64,000 nt of DNA from assembly GCA_044238145.1 (NCBI GenBank), contig JBIIDT010000003.1, forward strand, positions 1-64,000, in the 5' to 3' direction. Positions 28,704-37,448 of this stretch are shown here, piece by piece. A model generated the notes under the pieces. That model made no database searches, was not told the origin of the DNA, and saw nothing but the letters and a program-made list of their open reading frames with translations. Each line of letters starts with the position of its first letter. Within the stretch, counting starts at the first letter, position 1. The position numbers and the translations under genes were made by a program. This DNA comes from QWPN01 sp044238145 (GTDB lineage Bacteria > Planctomycetota > Planctomycetia > Pirellulales > UBA1268).

Positions 28704-29732
28704 GTGTCACCCGCTGAAAAAGTCGTCGCCGGCATCGACCTCGGCGGCACGGCCATCAACTACACGTTCCTCGACGAGCGTGGCCAGTTCCTGATCGACG
28801 GCCTGTGCGAGCATCCGGCCCGCAGCGTCGAGGGACCGGACGTCTGCCTGGGACAGATCGAGGTCGGCCTGCAGGCGGCCGCCGCCCGGGCCGGACTGGA
28901 ACTCGGGAAGCTCGTGGCGGTGGGCCTCGACACGCCGGGGCCGGCGAGTGCGGCTGGAGTCCTGAGCCGCCGCGGCTCGACGAACTTCGTCCACCCCGAC
29001 TGGGCCGGCTTCGACATGCGGGCCGGCCTCGAGAAGCGGCTCGGCCTGCCCGTGACCTATCTCAATGACGGCAACGCCGCCGCCCTGTGGGGCCACGTCG
29101 CGATCTTCGGCTCCGAGAACGCGGCCACGAGCGTGTCCGCGATCATCGGCACGGGCCTCGGCGGCGGCGTGATCACCGGCGGCCGCGTCGTCACCGGCCG
29201 CAACGGCTTCGGCGGCGAGCTGGGGCACGTGCTCCTGCCGTGGACGGTGATCCCGGGCATCGAGGGTCTGGTGCCGAAGTGCAACTGCGGCCGCACGGGC
29301 GACCTCGAGTCGCTCTGCTCGCTGACGGCGATCCGCCAGTCGCTCCTGCCGCACTTCCTCGTCCGGCATCCGGGGCACCCGCTGGCCGCGGAGGCCGACG
29401 TGGGCCGGGCGGCCAAGCTGGTCCGCGGCCTCGCGGAGCGGGGCGACGAGATGTGCCGGGCGATCTTCCGCGTCCAGGCCCGGGCCCTGGGCCTGTTCTT
29501 CGACGAGATGATCAACGTCTTCGATCCCGACGCGCTGATCGTGGGGGGCGGCGCCGTCGAGACCGACGAGGCCTTCCGCCGCTGGTTCCTCACCGAGATC
29601 CGCGCCGGCATGCCGACGCAGCGCGAGGAGCAGGCCGACCTGCCGATCCACGTCATGCCCGCCGGCGACACGGCCGGCGCCCGCGGCGCCGCCCTCGACG
29701 CCGCGAGGATGGTTCGCGAACGGGGACTGTAG
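28704..29732 (+). CDS. ROK-family sugar kinase (glucokinase-like)
   Basis: The 342-residue protein has the ROK layout: phosphate-binding GIDLGGTAINYTF, VGLDTPGPASAAGV, YLNDGNAAALWGHV with the catalytic Asp, adenosine motif IIGTGLGGGVITGG, and the zinc-binding region GELGHVLLPW followed by KCNCGRTGDLESLCS. The Cys-x-Cys-x(n)-Cys zinc ligands seem present. ROK kinases phosphorylate glucose, mannose, fructose or N-acetyl sugars; the sugar here is not readable. The start is a GTG at 28704, because no ATG precedes the conserved GIDLGGT in a sensible place. It is convergent with hpnH, with 21 bp between the stops, and has no evident partner genes. Confidence 0.88.
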   Translation: MSPAEKVVAGIDLGGTAINYTFLDERGQFLIDGLCEHPARSVEGPDVCLGQIEVGLQAAAARAGLELGKLVAVGLDTPGPASAAGVLSRRGSTNFVHPDWAGFDMRAGLEKRLGLPVTYLNDGNAAALWGHVAIFGSENAATSVSAIIGTGLGGGVITGGRVVTGRNGFGGELGHVLLPWTVIPGIEGLVPKCNCGRTGDLESLCSLTAIRQSLLPHFLVRHPGHPLAAEADVGRAAKLVRGLAERGDEMCRAIFRVQARALGLFFDEMINVFDPDALIVGGGAVETDEAFRRWFLTEIRAGMPTQREEQADLPIHVMPAGDTAGARGAALDAARMVRERGL

Positions 29733-29751
29733 CGGCGGCCTCGAACCGCCG
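29733..29751. terminator. short hairpin between the convergent ROK and hpnH genes
   Basis: CGGCGG (29733-29738) and CCGCCG (29746-29751) form a 6-bp stem with a 7-nt loop in the 21-bp space between the two convergent stop codons. There is no T-run on either side. It could serve both genes as a weak Rho-assisted terminator. The position supports the reading more than the structure does. Confidence 0.35.
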
Positions 29752-29753
29752 GG

Positions 29754-30866
29754 TCAGGCGACCTGGTCGAGCACCGGCAACGCCGGCAGGCCGTTGGGCT
29801 GGAGCCGCGGGGCGGGGGAGGGCAGGGGCCGCAGATCGGCGGGTTTCGCCCGCGGGGGCCCGAAGATCATCAGCCGCGCGGTGGCGAGCAGGCCACTCAG
29901 CGACCCGAACGTGGCCTCCACGGCCGCCGGCTCGTAGCCGCAGTGCACCATGCAGTCGCGGCACTTGGGATTCCCGCTGGCCCGCCCGTAACGGTCCCAG
30001 TCGGTCTCCTCCATCAGTTCGCGAAACGTCCGCGAATAGCCCTCGTCGAGCAGGTAGCAGGGCCGCTGCCAGCCGAAGAGGTTGTAGGTGGGCGTGCCCC
30101 AGGGACGGCATTCGAGTTCCCACGCTCCCTTGAGGAACTCGAGAAACACCGGTGACTGATTGAACTTCCAGCGCCGCGGCGCCCCGTCGAGCATGCGGCG
30201 AAAGAGCGACTGGCTCCGCTGCCGGGGCAGGAAGTGGTCCTGGTCGGGCGCCTTGGAGTAGGAGTAGCCCGGCGAGATCATCATCCCCTCGACGCCGAGG
30301 GCCATCACGTCGTCGAAGAACTTCCGGTAGCGGCCGGGATCGGCGTCGGTGAAGAGCGTGGAGTTGGTCGTCACCCGGAAGCCGGCCCGGCGGGCGGCCT
30401 TGATCGCCGCCACCGCGGCGTCGTACACGCCCTCCCGGCAGACGGCGTGGTCGTGCTCCTCGCGCGGCCCGTCGAGATGCACGGAGAAGGCCAGGTAGGG
30501 GGAAGGCTCGAAGTGCGGCAGCATCTCCTCGAGCTTGAGCGCGTTGGTGCACAGGTAGAGGTATTTCCTACGGGCCACGATGCCGGCCACGATCTGCTCG
30601 ATCTGCGGGTGCAGGAGCGGCTCGCCGCCGGGGATCGAGACGATCGGCGCCCCGCACTCGTCCACCGCAGCGAAGCACTGCTCCGGTGTGAGGTGCGAGC
30701 GGAGGATCTCGACGGGGTGCTGGATCTTGCCGCAGCCACCGCAGGCGAGGTTGCAGCGGAAGAGCGGCTCGAGCATGAGCACGAGCGGATAGCGGTCGTT
30801 GCCCCGCAGCCGCTGGACGGCCACGTGCCGCAGCACCGCCAGCATCTGCCCGATCGGCACGCTCAT
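29754..30866 (-). CDS. hpnH: adenosyl-hopene transferase HpnH (radical SAM)
   Basis: HpnH couples a 5'-deoxyadenosyl radical to diploptene to give adenosylhopene, the first step toward bacteriohopanepolyols. The 370-residue protein has the radical SAM cluster motif CNLACGGC (Cys 38, 42, 45), the SAM-binding GGEPLLHP, LDGPREEHD, and the HpnH-type C-terminal block with cysteines (KCRDCMVHCGYEP). Its ATG overlaps the shc stop (ATGA, 30863-30866), so cyclase and transferase are translated in order and act on successive compounds. The last 30 residues are proline-rich and unlike the family core. It is convergent with the ROK kinase. Confidence 0.94.
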   Translation of the reverse strand: MSVPIGQMLAVLRHVAVQRLRGNDRYPLVLMLEPLFRCNLACGGCGKIQHPVEILRSHLTPEQCFAAVDECGAPIVSIPGGEPLLHPQIEQIVAGIVARRKYLYLCTNALKLEEMLPHFEPSPYLAFSVHLDGPREEHDHAVCREGVYDAAVAAIKAARRAGFRVTTNSTLFTDADPGRYRKFFDDVMALGVEGMMISPGYSYSKAPDQDHFLPRQRSQSLFRRMLDGAPRRWKFNQSPVFLEFLKGAWELECRPWGTPTYNLFGWQRPCYLLDEGYSRTFRELMEETDWDRYGRASGNPKCRDCMVHCGYEPAAVEATFGSLSGLLATARLMIFGPPRAKPADLRPLPSPAPRLQPNGLPALPVLDQVA

Positions 30867-32920
30867 GCGACCCGCTCCACCCGCCGGGCGGCGGCGTGCC
30901 GCGTCATGCGGATCAGCGCGATGAGCGGGAAGTAAATCGGGTACCAGTGGTACCGCAGGTAGAACACCCGCGGAAAGCCGGTGCCCGTGAACTCGTCCTG
31001 CAGCCACGTGCCGTCGGCCTCCTGCCGCTCGACCAGCCAACGCACGCCGGCCTGCACCGCCCGCGACTCCCCGCGGCCCGCCGAGACCAGCCCGGCCACG
31101 GCCCATGCGGTTTGCGAGGCGGTCACCGGCCCGACGCCCGCGAGCGCCCGATCGGTGTAACTCTCGGGCGACTCGCCCCAGCCGCCATCGGGCTGCTGAT
31201 GGGCCTCCAGCCAGTCGGCGGCGTGGGCGACGAGCGGGTCGGCCGGGCACACGCCGACCGCTTGCAGGCCCTGGAGCGCCTGCCAGGTGCCGTAGATGTA
31301 GTTCACTCCCCAGCGGCCATACCACGAACCGTCGGCCTCCTGGGTCTTCTCCAGGTAGGCGATCGCCCGCTCGACCGCCGGGTGACCGCGGCGCAGTCCC
31401 GTCTTGCCGAAGGCCTCGAGCACCCGACCCGCGAGGTCGGGCGAACTCGGGTCGATCATCGCGTTGTGGTCGGCGAACGGCACCTTGCAGAGCAGTTCGC
31501 AGTCGTTGTCGAGATCGAACGCCCCCCAACCACCGTCTGTGTTCTGCATCGCCGCGAGCCAGCCGACGGCCCGGGCGACCGCGGCTGCCACCCGGCGCCG
31601 CCGCTCTTCCCCGGCGGGGACCGCCGCCGGACTGTCCAACCATGTCGCCAGCGCGATGACCACCATCGCGGTGTCGTCGACGTCGGGGTAGAAGCGGTTG
31701 GCGTATTGGAAACACCAGCCCGAGGGCTCGGCCCGCGTCCGCCGCGCCCAGTCGCCGGTGGCACGGATCTCGTTGTCGAGCAGCCAGTCCACGGCCTTCG
31801 CGAGCTCCCCGTCATCGATCGTAAGATCGCCGGCCGCGGCCGCCTCGGTGAGGCCGATGAGCGTGATCGCCGTGTCCCAGACGGGCGAGCGGCACGGTTC
31901 GATCCGGGTCGTGCCGTCCGGCTCCTGCTCGACGAGGCCGTCGAGCTGCCGCCAGCACTCCCGCACCTCCGGCGCATCCTCGTCACAGCCCATCGCCCGC
32001 AGGGCCACGATGCTCCATACGATCGGCGGAAAGATGGCCCCCAGGCCATCGCTGCCGGAAAACCGCTCGAGCATCCAGCGGCGACACGCCTGGATCGCCC
32101 GGGCCCGGAGCGGCATGAAGCCCACCGCCTCGCAGGCCTTCATGAACAGGTCGGTGCCTCGAAAGAATCGCGCCCAGAAGCTGCGGTCGACCGGGGGCGG
32201 CGGGCCGCGCCGATCCCGCGCCGTGAATAGTTCGGCGATGCCGCGACCCGCCGGAATCGGCCGCAGCGGCTTGAACGCCCACATCAGCGACAGCGGCACG
32301 ATCATCGTCCGCGACCAGGCCGACACCCGGTGCAGGTTGATCGGAAACCAGTCCGGCAGGAGCACCATCTCGGGCGGCACCGCCGGACAGGCGGCGTAGG
32401 GCATCTGGCCGAGCAGGGCCAGATAGAACTTCGTGAAACTGTTGACGGCCCACGGTCCACCGGCGGCTGCGATCGCCTGCCGCGCCCGCACGAGCGCGGG
32501 TGACCGCGGGTCGTGGCCGGTGAGTTTGAGCGCCAGGTACGCTTTCACGCTCGCGCTGACGTCGACGGGGCCGCCGGGATGGATCGCCCAGCCCCCCTCG
32601 GGCAGTTGCAGCGCCAGGATCCGCCGGGCCGCCCCGGCCACGTCCGGTCGCTCGAGCCGACCGGACCACGCGAGGATCAGGATGAACTCGCTCTCGAGGA
32701 TGGTGTCTCCTTCGAGCGGGCCGCGCCAGTGGCCGTCGGCGGACTGCTGCGATCGCAGCCAGGCCGCCACGCGGGCGGCGGCGGTCCGCACGTCGCGGCC
32801 GTCGGGCTCGAAACCGGTCCCGCGGGCCGGGGCATGCCGGCCCGTGCGGAACGGGCGGCCGACCGTGACGGACGGCTCATCCGTCGCGGTGCCGGCGAGG
32901 CTCTCGTGGACCGAACTCAT
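30863..32920 (-). CDS. shc: squalene-hopene cyclase
   Basis: Shc cyclises squalene to hopene and hopanol at the membrane surface. The 685-residue protein has the catalytic acid motif DVDD (residues 413-416, in YPDVDDTAM). Several QW repeats are visible, such as LPEGGWAIHPGG (106-117), QNTDGGWGAFD, QEADGSWYGRWGVNYIYGTW and QQPDGGWGE. The N-terminal 40 residues are polar and probably disordered. The ATG at 32920 is preferred over an upstream start 47 codons earlier, which would add unlikely Pro/Arg-rich sequence. It forms a coupled pair with hpnH. The squalene-making genes hpnCDE lie about 8 kb away on the same strand, so the pathway is split into two blocks. Confidence 0.96.
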   Translation of the reverse strand: MSSVHESLAGTATDEPSVTVGRPFRTGRHAPARGTGFEPDGRDVRTAAARVAAWLRSQQSADGHWRGPLEGDTILESEFILILAWSGRLERPDVAGAARRILALQLPEGGWAIHPGGPVDVSASVKAYLALKLTGHDPRSPALVRARQAIAAAGGPWAVNSFTKFYLALLGQMPYAACPAVPPEMVLLPDWFPINLHRVSAWSRTMIVPLSLMWAFKPLRPIPAGRGIAELFTARDRRGPPPPVDRSFWARFFRGTDLFMKACEAVGFMPLRARAIQACRRWMLERFSGSDGLGAIFPPIVWSIVALRAMGCDEDAPEVRECWRQLDGLVEQEPDGTTRIEPCRSPVWDTAITLIGLTEAAAAGDLTIDDGELAKAVDWLLDNEIRATGDWARRTRAEPSGWCFQYANRFYPDVDDTAMVVIALATWLDSPAAVPAGEERRRRVAAAVARAVGWLAAMQNTDGGWGAFDLDNDCELLCKVPFADHNAMIDPSSPDLAGRVLEAFGKTGLRRGHPAVERAIAYLEKTQEADGSWYGRWGVNYIYGTWQALQGLQAVGVCPADPLVAHAADWLEAHQQPDGGWGESPESYTDRALAGVGPVTASQTAWAVAGLVSAGRGESRAVQAGVRWLVERQEADGTWLQDEFTGTGFPRVFYLRYHWYPIYFPLIALIRMTRHAAARRVERVA

Positions 32921-33080
32921 GCAACCATCCCTGCTGCCACTGACGCGAGCGATCCATCGCCCGCCATACGGTGAGGTTCGGGGAAGATTAAAGAGCGGCG
33001 GAAACACCGACAAGTCCGGAAGGAAGGGCGAGCCTGCCCCGGGCGACCTGGCGCGACACACGGGGAAAGATGGGCGAGGT

Positions 33081-33815
33081 TTACGGCCTGCCGGCCCCGC
33101 CTCCCGGGCCAGCCAGCGGCATCTCGATGGTCACCCGCGTGCCACCCCCGGGTCGTGAATCAACTCGGACGGCGCCGCCGTTGAGCTCCACCAGCCGCCA
33201 GGCCTTCGGCAGACCGAGGCCGATGCCGCGGCCCGCCTCGCGGCCGCTGAAGAACGGGTCGAAGGCCCGACGCAGCGTGGCGGCGTCCATGCCCCGGCCG
33301 TCGTCGGCCACCTCGATCTCGGCCGCCGTCACACCGGCGCGGGCCGCCACCCCCACCTGGCCGCCGTCCTCCACCGCCTCGACGGCGTTCATGACCACGG
33401 CCCGCAACGCCTCGACGACCTGCCCGACATCCACCATGACCTCGACCGGCCGCGGGGGCGGGGCGAACTCCAGCCGCAGGCCGCGGGCCACGGCAGTGGG
33501 CCGCAGCGGCTCGAGCACGGCCCGCACGATCTCGCCGATCGCCGCCACCACCGGCTGCGGCCGCGGCGGCCGCGCGAAGACCATCAGCCCGCCGATCATG
33601 TCGCGGGCCCGGAAGGCCTGGTCCACGATCGTCGCCAACCGGCGGCGGCGCTCCGGATCGCGCTCGTCGACGAGCAGCGCCTGCGCCCGCGCGGCGATGT
33701 TGGCCAGCGGGTTGTTGATCTCGTGCCCGGCCCCATAGGCGAACTCGCGGAGCGCCTCGAGCCGGGCCTCGGCGAGGGCCGCCTCGAACCGCTGGTCGCT
33801 CGCGGCCTCGTTCAT
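33081..33815 (-). CDS. soluble histidine kinase without a sensor domain
   Basis: The 244-residue protein is only a catalytic core: HisKA with the phospho-acceptor His in YGAGHEINNPLANIAARAQ (about residue 31), and HATPase with NAVEAVEDGG, G1 VADDGRGM, F box FDPFFSGREAGRGIGLGL and a final G2/G3 region. I see no membrane helix or sensor domain, so it should be cytoplasmic and take its signal from a partner protein. The His box GHEINNPLA is of the NtrB-like class. It lies 100 bp downstream of the HTH-receiver gene on the same strand, but a strong intrinsic terminator stands between them, so it may have lower or separate expression. The two could still be partners. Confidence 0.85.
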   Translation of the reverse strand: MNEAASDQRFEAALAEARLEALREFAYGAGHEINNPLANIAARAQALLVDERDPERRRRLATIVDQAFRARDMIGGLMVFARPPRPQPVVAAIGEIVRAVLEPLRPTAVARGLRLEFAPPPRPVEVMVDVGQVVEALRAVVMNAVEAVEDGGQVGVAARAGVTAAEIEVADDGRGMDAATLRRAFDPFFSGREAGRGIGLGLPKAWRLVELNGGAVRVDSRPGGGTRVTIEMPLAGPGGGAGRP

Positions 33816-33840
33816 CCGGTCGCTCCTCGCGGCGGCCCCG

Positions 33841-33884
33841 AAAAAAAGCGGCCGCCCGCACCCGGCGGGGGGGCGGGCGGCCGC
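33841..33884 (-). terminator. intrinsic terminator of the HTH-receiver gene
   Basis: On the minus strand a perfect 12-bp GC stem (33873-33884 pairing with 33848-33859) with a 13-nt loop is followed at once by seven T residues (A7 at 33841-33847 on the plus strand). It begins 31 bp after the stop codon of the gene at 33916-34503. The downstream kinase starts 25 bp beyond it, so read-through or a separate promoter is needed for the kinase. This is the clearest intrinsic terminator in the window. Confidence 0.88.
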
Positions 33885-33915
33885 GACGTTGCGCTCCAGG
33901 CGGCGGGCCGACGGC

Positions 33916-34503
33916 TCACGAACCGGCGACGCCCGACTCGATGTCGAGCAGGCTGCAGATCCGGTCGACGAGCATCTCGGCCTCGAACGGCTTCTGCAGG
34001 AACTCGTTGGCCCCGGACGCCTTGAGGTCCTCGATCTTGTCCGGCTCGCACATGCCGGAGATGCAGATGATCCGCACCTCGTCCATGGTCGAGTCGCTGC
34101 GGACCCGCTGGCAGACCTCCTTGCCGTTGATGTCCGGCAGCATGACGTCGAGCACGATCAGGTCGGGACGATAGTCCTTGACCATCATGCCGGCGTCGAA
34201 GCCGTTGTTCACGCTGCGGGTCTCGAACCGGCCGTCCTTCTCGAGGACGTCCGTGATCAGCTCGACGAGATCCTGGTCGTCGTCGACGACGAGGATCTTT
34301 CGCCGCCCACTCTCCAGGGCATCGGTCGGGATCCCGTTGTCGCGCATGAACAGGAACAACTGGTCACGCGGGATCCGGCGAAACCGGCTGCCCGGCACCC
34401 GGAATCCCTTCAACTGGCCCGAGTCGAAGCAGCGAATGATCGTCTGCTGACTCACCTTGCAAATCTTGGCGGCTTCGCCGGTCGTGTACACGGTCTTCTG
34501 CAT
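33916..34503 (-). CDS. response regulator with N-terminal excisionase-type HTH and C-terminal receiver
   Basis: The 195-residue protein reverses the common order of response regulators. Residues about 4-55 form a MerR/excisionase-like HTH (YTTGEAAKICKVSQQTIIRC, then FDSGQLKGFRVPGSRFRRI). Residues about 68-188 form a receiver domain (acid pair in VVDDDQD, phosphorylatable Asp 119 in LIVLDVMLP, Lys in LQKPFE). I chose the ATG at 34503 because the HTH begins there; an upstream start adds 14 residues. It would bind DNA through the HTH under control of the receiver. The kinase gene just downstream is the likely partner, separated by a terminator. A long leader (about 285 nt) precedes the gene if the promoter at 34794-34823 is real. 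Confidence 0.85.
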   Translation of the reverse strand: MQKTVYTTGEAAKICKVSQQTIIRCFDSGQLKGFRVPGSRFRRIPRDQLFLFMRDNGIPTDALESGRRKILVVDDDQDLVELITDVLEKDGRFETRSVNNGFDAGMMVKDYRPDLIVLDVMLPDINGKEVCQRVRSDSTMDEVRIICISGMCEPDKIEDLKASGANEFLQKPFEAEMLVDRICSLLDIESGVAGS

Positions 34504-34942
34504 CTGCTTTACCACCCTCTCCCTAGCCGTGGTGCAGCTAGTCAAAACGGCGGCCCGGGGGCTCCTCGCGAGCGACTCGACCCCGAACGCCTAGGCCTCC
34601 TTGCAGCGGTCTCATGACGCCGTCGCCACAACGGTCGCCATTCGCGTCGCACTCCGTGCCGACGCAGTTCTCCGAACGTTCCCGGTCCGTCCGGGAACAC
34701 CGGTCCGGCAACGACGCAGGCCGGGGAAAGAGGGGGAAAGGACTCCGCTTCCTTCAACCGCTTCCCTGCATGCCATCCTTGCCAGACAACCCAACTCTAC
34801 AGGCGGCTTTCGCGGCGAGTCAATATCGTTCCAGACGCCGCAAACCCCTTGTTCGCAGGCCTTTGGGCGAAGCCTCCAAAAGCCTGAAAAAATCGCCGCC
34901 CGCGATGGCGGCCCAGCCCGCCGGCGTTGCCGTGCCGACGCG
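34504..34942. other. 439-bp gene-free space upstream of the HTH-receiver gene
   Basis: I find no convincing gene here. The stretch holds a candidate minus-strand promoter (34794-34823) and a perfect 8-bp hairpin, GTTCCCGG (34678-34685) with CCGGGAAC (34691-34698) around TCCGT. It has lower GC content around 34740-34890 than the coding sequence on either side. It should be the 5' leader and control region of the HTH-receiver gene plus the 3' end of the chorismate-lyase-like transcript. The hairpin could be an operator or a leader structure. Confidence 0.5.
34794..34823 (-). promoter_or_regulatory. candidate sigma-70-type promoter for the HTH-receiver gene
   Basis: On the minus strand TTGACT (34823 to 34818) and TAGAGT (34799 to 34794) are separated by 18 bp. 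This matches the -35 consensus in 5 of 6 and the -10 in 4 of 6 positions, in a relatively AT-rich patch. Transcription would start near 34787, giving a leader of about 285 nt before the ATG at 34503. Confidence 0.45.
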
Positions 34943-35494
34943 TCACCCGGGCGCGACGATCTCGAGCAACTCGACCGCGGGCACGCCACCCACGCGAATC
35001 TCCGCGACGCGGCCGAAGGCCACGGCGTCCGGCGGACCGCCGAACAGCGCGGCGAGGTGCGGCCCGGCCGTGACCCGGAGGAGGCGGACTTGTTGCACGT
35101 CGCAGAGCAGGCCGGCGTCGACGAGGATACGGCCAAGCGGCATGCGGCCCGCGCGGATCGCGGCCGCAGTCTCCGGCGGAACCGCGGCCAGGTCGATGCG
35201 CACGATGCCGTGCTGCACGACCCTCCCGTCGCGAAGGAGGAGGATCTCCCGGGCGTAGCGATCGCGGTCGGCTGTCCCCGGCCGCTCGGCGACGATCCGC
35301 AGCTCGACCGGGCCGCCGTGATGCCGTTCCATCGCCACGGTCATGTGGCTGCGATGATCGAGCAGCCGGCGGGGCTGATCGGGGACCGCGTCCGCCGGGA
35401 GTTCCTCGAACCGGCCGAACGCGTCCGGATCGGCGTGAAACTCCCGGACGATCGCCAGGGCCCGCCCGACGGCGGTGGGGTCAGCGGGCTGCAT
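34943..35494 (-). CDS. chorismate-lyase-like (DUF98/UbiC-fold) protein
   Basis: The 183-residue protein resembles the DUF98/chorismate pyruvate-lyase fold. Key stretches are LLDHRSHMTVAMERHHGGPVEL, split as LLDHRSHM and TVAMERHHGGPVEL, then RYAREILLLRDGRVVQHGIVRIDL and a late GRMPLGRILVDAGL. In UbiC-type enzymes an Arg in such a strand and a late Glu bind chorismate; the Arg of YAREI and the Glu of ELLEIV are candidates. Chorismate lyase makes 4-hydroxybenzoate, the acceptor for prenylation in ubiquinone-type pathways. The gene follows a polyprenyl diphosphate synthase fusion by 74 bp on the same strand, which fits such a role, but the activity is inference. The ATG at 35494 precedes the first conserved segment. 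Confidence 0.55.
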   Translation of the reverse strand: MQPADPTAVGRALAIVREFHADPDAFGRFEELPADAVPDQPRRLLDHRSHMTVAMERHHGGPVELRIVAERPGTADRDRYAREILLLRDGRVVQHGIVRIDLAAVPPETAAAIRAGRMPLGRILVDAGLLCDVQQVRLLRVTAGPHLAALFGGPPDAVAFGRVAEIRVGGVPAVELLEIVAPG

Positions 35495-35568
35495 CGGATG
35501 GCGACAAGGAGGGGAACACCGTTCGGGGATTCTCCCGCCGCCGGCCGCCGGCCGCAAGCCGCGGCGGT

Positions 35569-37389
35569 TCAGCCGGCCCCGACGTCGGCCGCCGACTCGG
35601 GTACGGCCAGATCGAGCAGGAACTCGAGGACTTCGCGGAGCCGCGGCAGCCGACAGCCCGCGATCGCCGCCGCCGCCCCGGCCCGTTCGTCGCGCACGAT
35701 CGCCGCGGTCCGCACGAACACGTCGGCCCGCCGATAGAGCTCCCGCGCTTCGGCGACCGCAGCAGCAACGGCCGCCTCCGGGGCATCCGCCGCTGCGGCC
35801 ATGCCGGCGAGCTTCCGCAGCCGAGCCGCGTCGTCGCCCGACAGCCGTTCCATCGCCAGCGCCCACATCACCGTGGGCCGGCCGCCGAGCAGGTCGCCGG
35901 CCGCCCGCCGGGCGTTCTCCAGGTCGCCCTGCCAATCCTTCAAGTCGTTGAGCACCTGGAAGCCGGTGCCAACGTGCAGGGCATAGCGATCGACGGCAGC
36001 CGCGACGCCGGGCTCGAGCCCCGCCAGCCGAATGCCAATCGCGATCGCGGCCTCGAACGCGGGGGACGTCTTGAGCCCGTAGATCGCCAGGGCCTCGGCT
36101 GGGGCGAGCCGCCTGTCGCCGTCGTCGCGCCACCAGAGTTCCGCCCCCTGTCCGCGGGCGAGCCGCACGTGGGCGTCGGCCAGGAGCCGGACGACGTCGC
36201 GGGACGTGCCGGCGTCGACGCCGACGAGACCCGAGACGATGCGGTAGCCGAGGCCGAGCAGGTGGTCGCCCACGTTGATCGCCGTGGGCACGCCCCGGGC
36301 GCGGTGCAGCGTCGACTGGCCGTACCGCATGGCGTCATCGTCCTCGATGTCGTCATGGACGAGCGAGGCCTTGTGGAACACCTCGATCGCCACGGCGGCC
36401 GCCTTGACCGATTCGCGGACGACCGCGGGATCCGCCGCGTAGCCGGCGGCCGTGGCCACCGCCGGCTGCACCACCTGCAGGTCGGCCCGCACCGCGTCGT
36501 AGGCCGCCAGGGCGATGAACGGCCGCAGGAACTTGCCACCGCGGGCGAGGAAATCGGAACCCAGCGCCGCGGTGGCATCGAGTGGCAACAGCCGTCCGGT
36601 GGCCACGGGCGGCGGCAACGCCTCGGCGAGTCCCAGCCGGCCGCCGAGCGCGGCGAGCGCCTCGGGGGCGAACATTTCGGCCGCCTCGCGGAGCAGGGGC
36701 AGATAGTCGCCCATCGGGGCCGTGGCCCCGCCCCCCACACCGAGCAGGCCCAGCACCCAGTCGACGTCGATCGCGACGGCCTCGGCACACGGGCCGCCGG
36801 CCACGGCATCGCCCGCCGGCCGGCAGGGAACCGCCGCCACGGGCAAGGAAAATGCCGGCAGCATCGCGAACGCCTTCTCGAGGTGCTCGAGTTTCGCCAC
36901 GCCGAGAATGCCGTCGTACTGACCGGTGAGCAGGGAGCCGATCGCGGCCACGGCCCGGTTCGTCGATTCGACCACCCAGCCCGAGTCGCGGGCGGCGGCC
37001 CAGATCGTCGCGATCCCGCAGGCCGGCCCGCACACGTGGGGCACGAGCGACTCGCCGGCGGCGGACACGCGTGGGCAATCGGGCAGGAGCAGCAGCCGCC
37101 GACCACTGGCACCCGCGGCCAGCCGCTCCCGCCAGTATTCCGACACGATCGTGACCATCGTCCAGCCGACGAGATCGGCGCCACCCCCGGCTCGGGTGAC
37201 GAGCGACTCGGCAACCGATCGCAGCCCCGCGGCTGTGCGTGCCGCGGGCGGCAGCCCGTCCGCCCGCCACCCCGCGACGAGGTCGCTCGCCAGGGCCCGA
37301 AGCCGGTCGCGGGCCGGCCGCGACGCAGGACAGGCGAGCGGGCCGGCGGGAGCAGGAGCGGGACGAGCGACGGCGGCGGTACGGTTCAC
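35569..37389 (-). CDS. fusion of DUF116-like domain and polyprenyl diphosphate synthase
   Basis: The 606-residue protein joins two parts. Residues about 20-270 look like a DUF116-type domain with spaced cysteines: LLLLPDCPR, VPHVCGPACGIATIW, AAVPCRPAG and GGPCAEAV, with a GQYDGILGVAKLEHLEKAF stretch between. Residues about 285-600 form a trans-isoprenyl diphosphate synthase with the first Asp motif DDIED in KASLVHDDIEDDDAM and a GGKFLRPFI substrate block. The second motif reads LNDLKDWQGD, that is NDxxD with Asn at the first position. It would chain-extend allylic diphosphates with IPP. The cysteines of the first part could hold metal or an Fe-S cluster. The start is taken as GTG 37389, because an ATG further up would overlap the upstream gene. 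It sits between a radical SAM gene (59 bp) and the chorismate-lyase-like gene (74 bp). Confidence 0.75.
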   Translation of the reverse strand: MNRTAAVARPAPAPAGPLACPASRPARDRLRALASDLVAGWRADGLPPAARTAAGLRSVAESLVTRAGGGADLVGWTMVTIVSEYWRERLAAGASGRRLLLLPDCPRVSAAGESLVPHVCGPACGIATIWAAARDSGWVVESTNRAVAAIGSLLTGQYDGILGVAKLEHLEKAFAMLPAFSLPVAAVPCRPAGDAVAGGPCAEAVAIDVDWVLGLLGVGGGATAPMGDYLPLLREAAEMFAPEALAALGGRLGLAEALPPPVATGRLLPLDATAALGSDFLARGGKFLRPFIALAAYDAVRADLQVVQPAVATAAGYAADPAVVRESVKAAAVAIEVFHKASLVHDDIEDDDAMRYGQSTLHRARGVPTAINVGDHLLGLGYRIVSGLVGVDAGTSRDVVRLLADAHVRLARGQGAELWWRDDGDRRLAPAEALAIYGLKTSPAFEAAIAIGIRLAGLEPGVAAAVDRYALHVGTGFQVLNDLKDWQGDLENARRAAGDLLGGRPTVMWALAMERLSGDDAARLRKLAGMAAAADAPEAAVAAAVAEARELYRRADVFVRTAAIVRDERAGAAAAIAGCRLPRLREVLEFLLDLAVPESAADVGAG

Positions 37390-37448
37390 GAATCGGGCAT
37401 TCCGAGAGTGGGGAGGTCCGATTGTAGAACCGTCCCCCCCGATCTTGG

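Noticed and set aside
34504..34942. tRNA or small ORF in the gene-free space
   Set aside because: I saw no T-loop sequence or cloverleaf, and the short open frames here have no ribosome site or conserved look.
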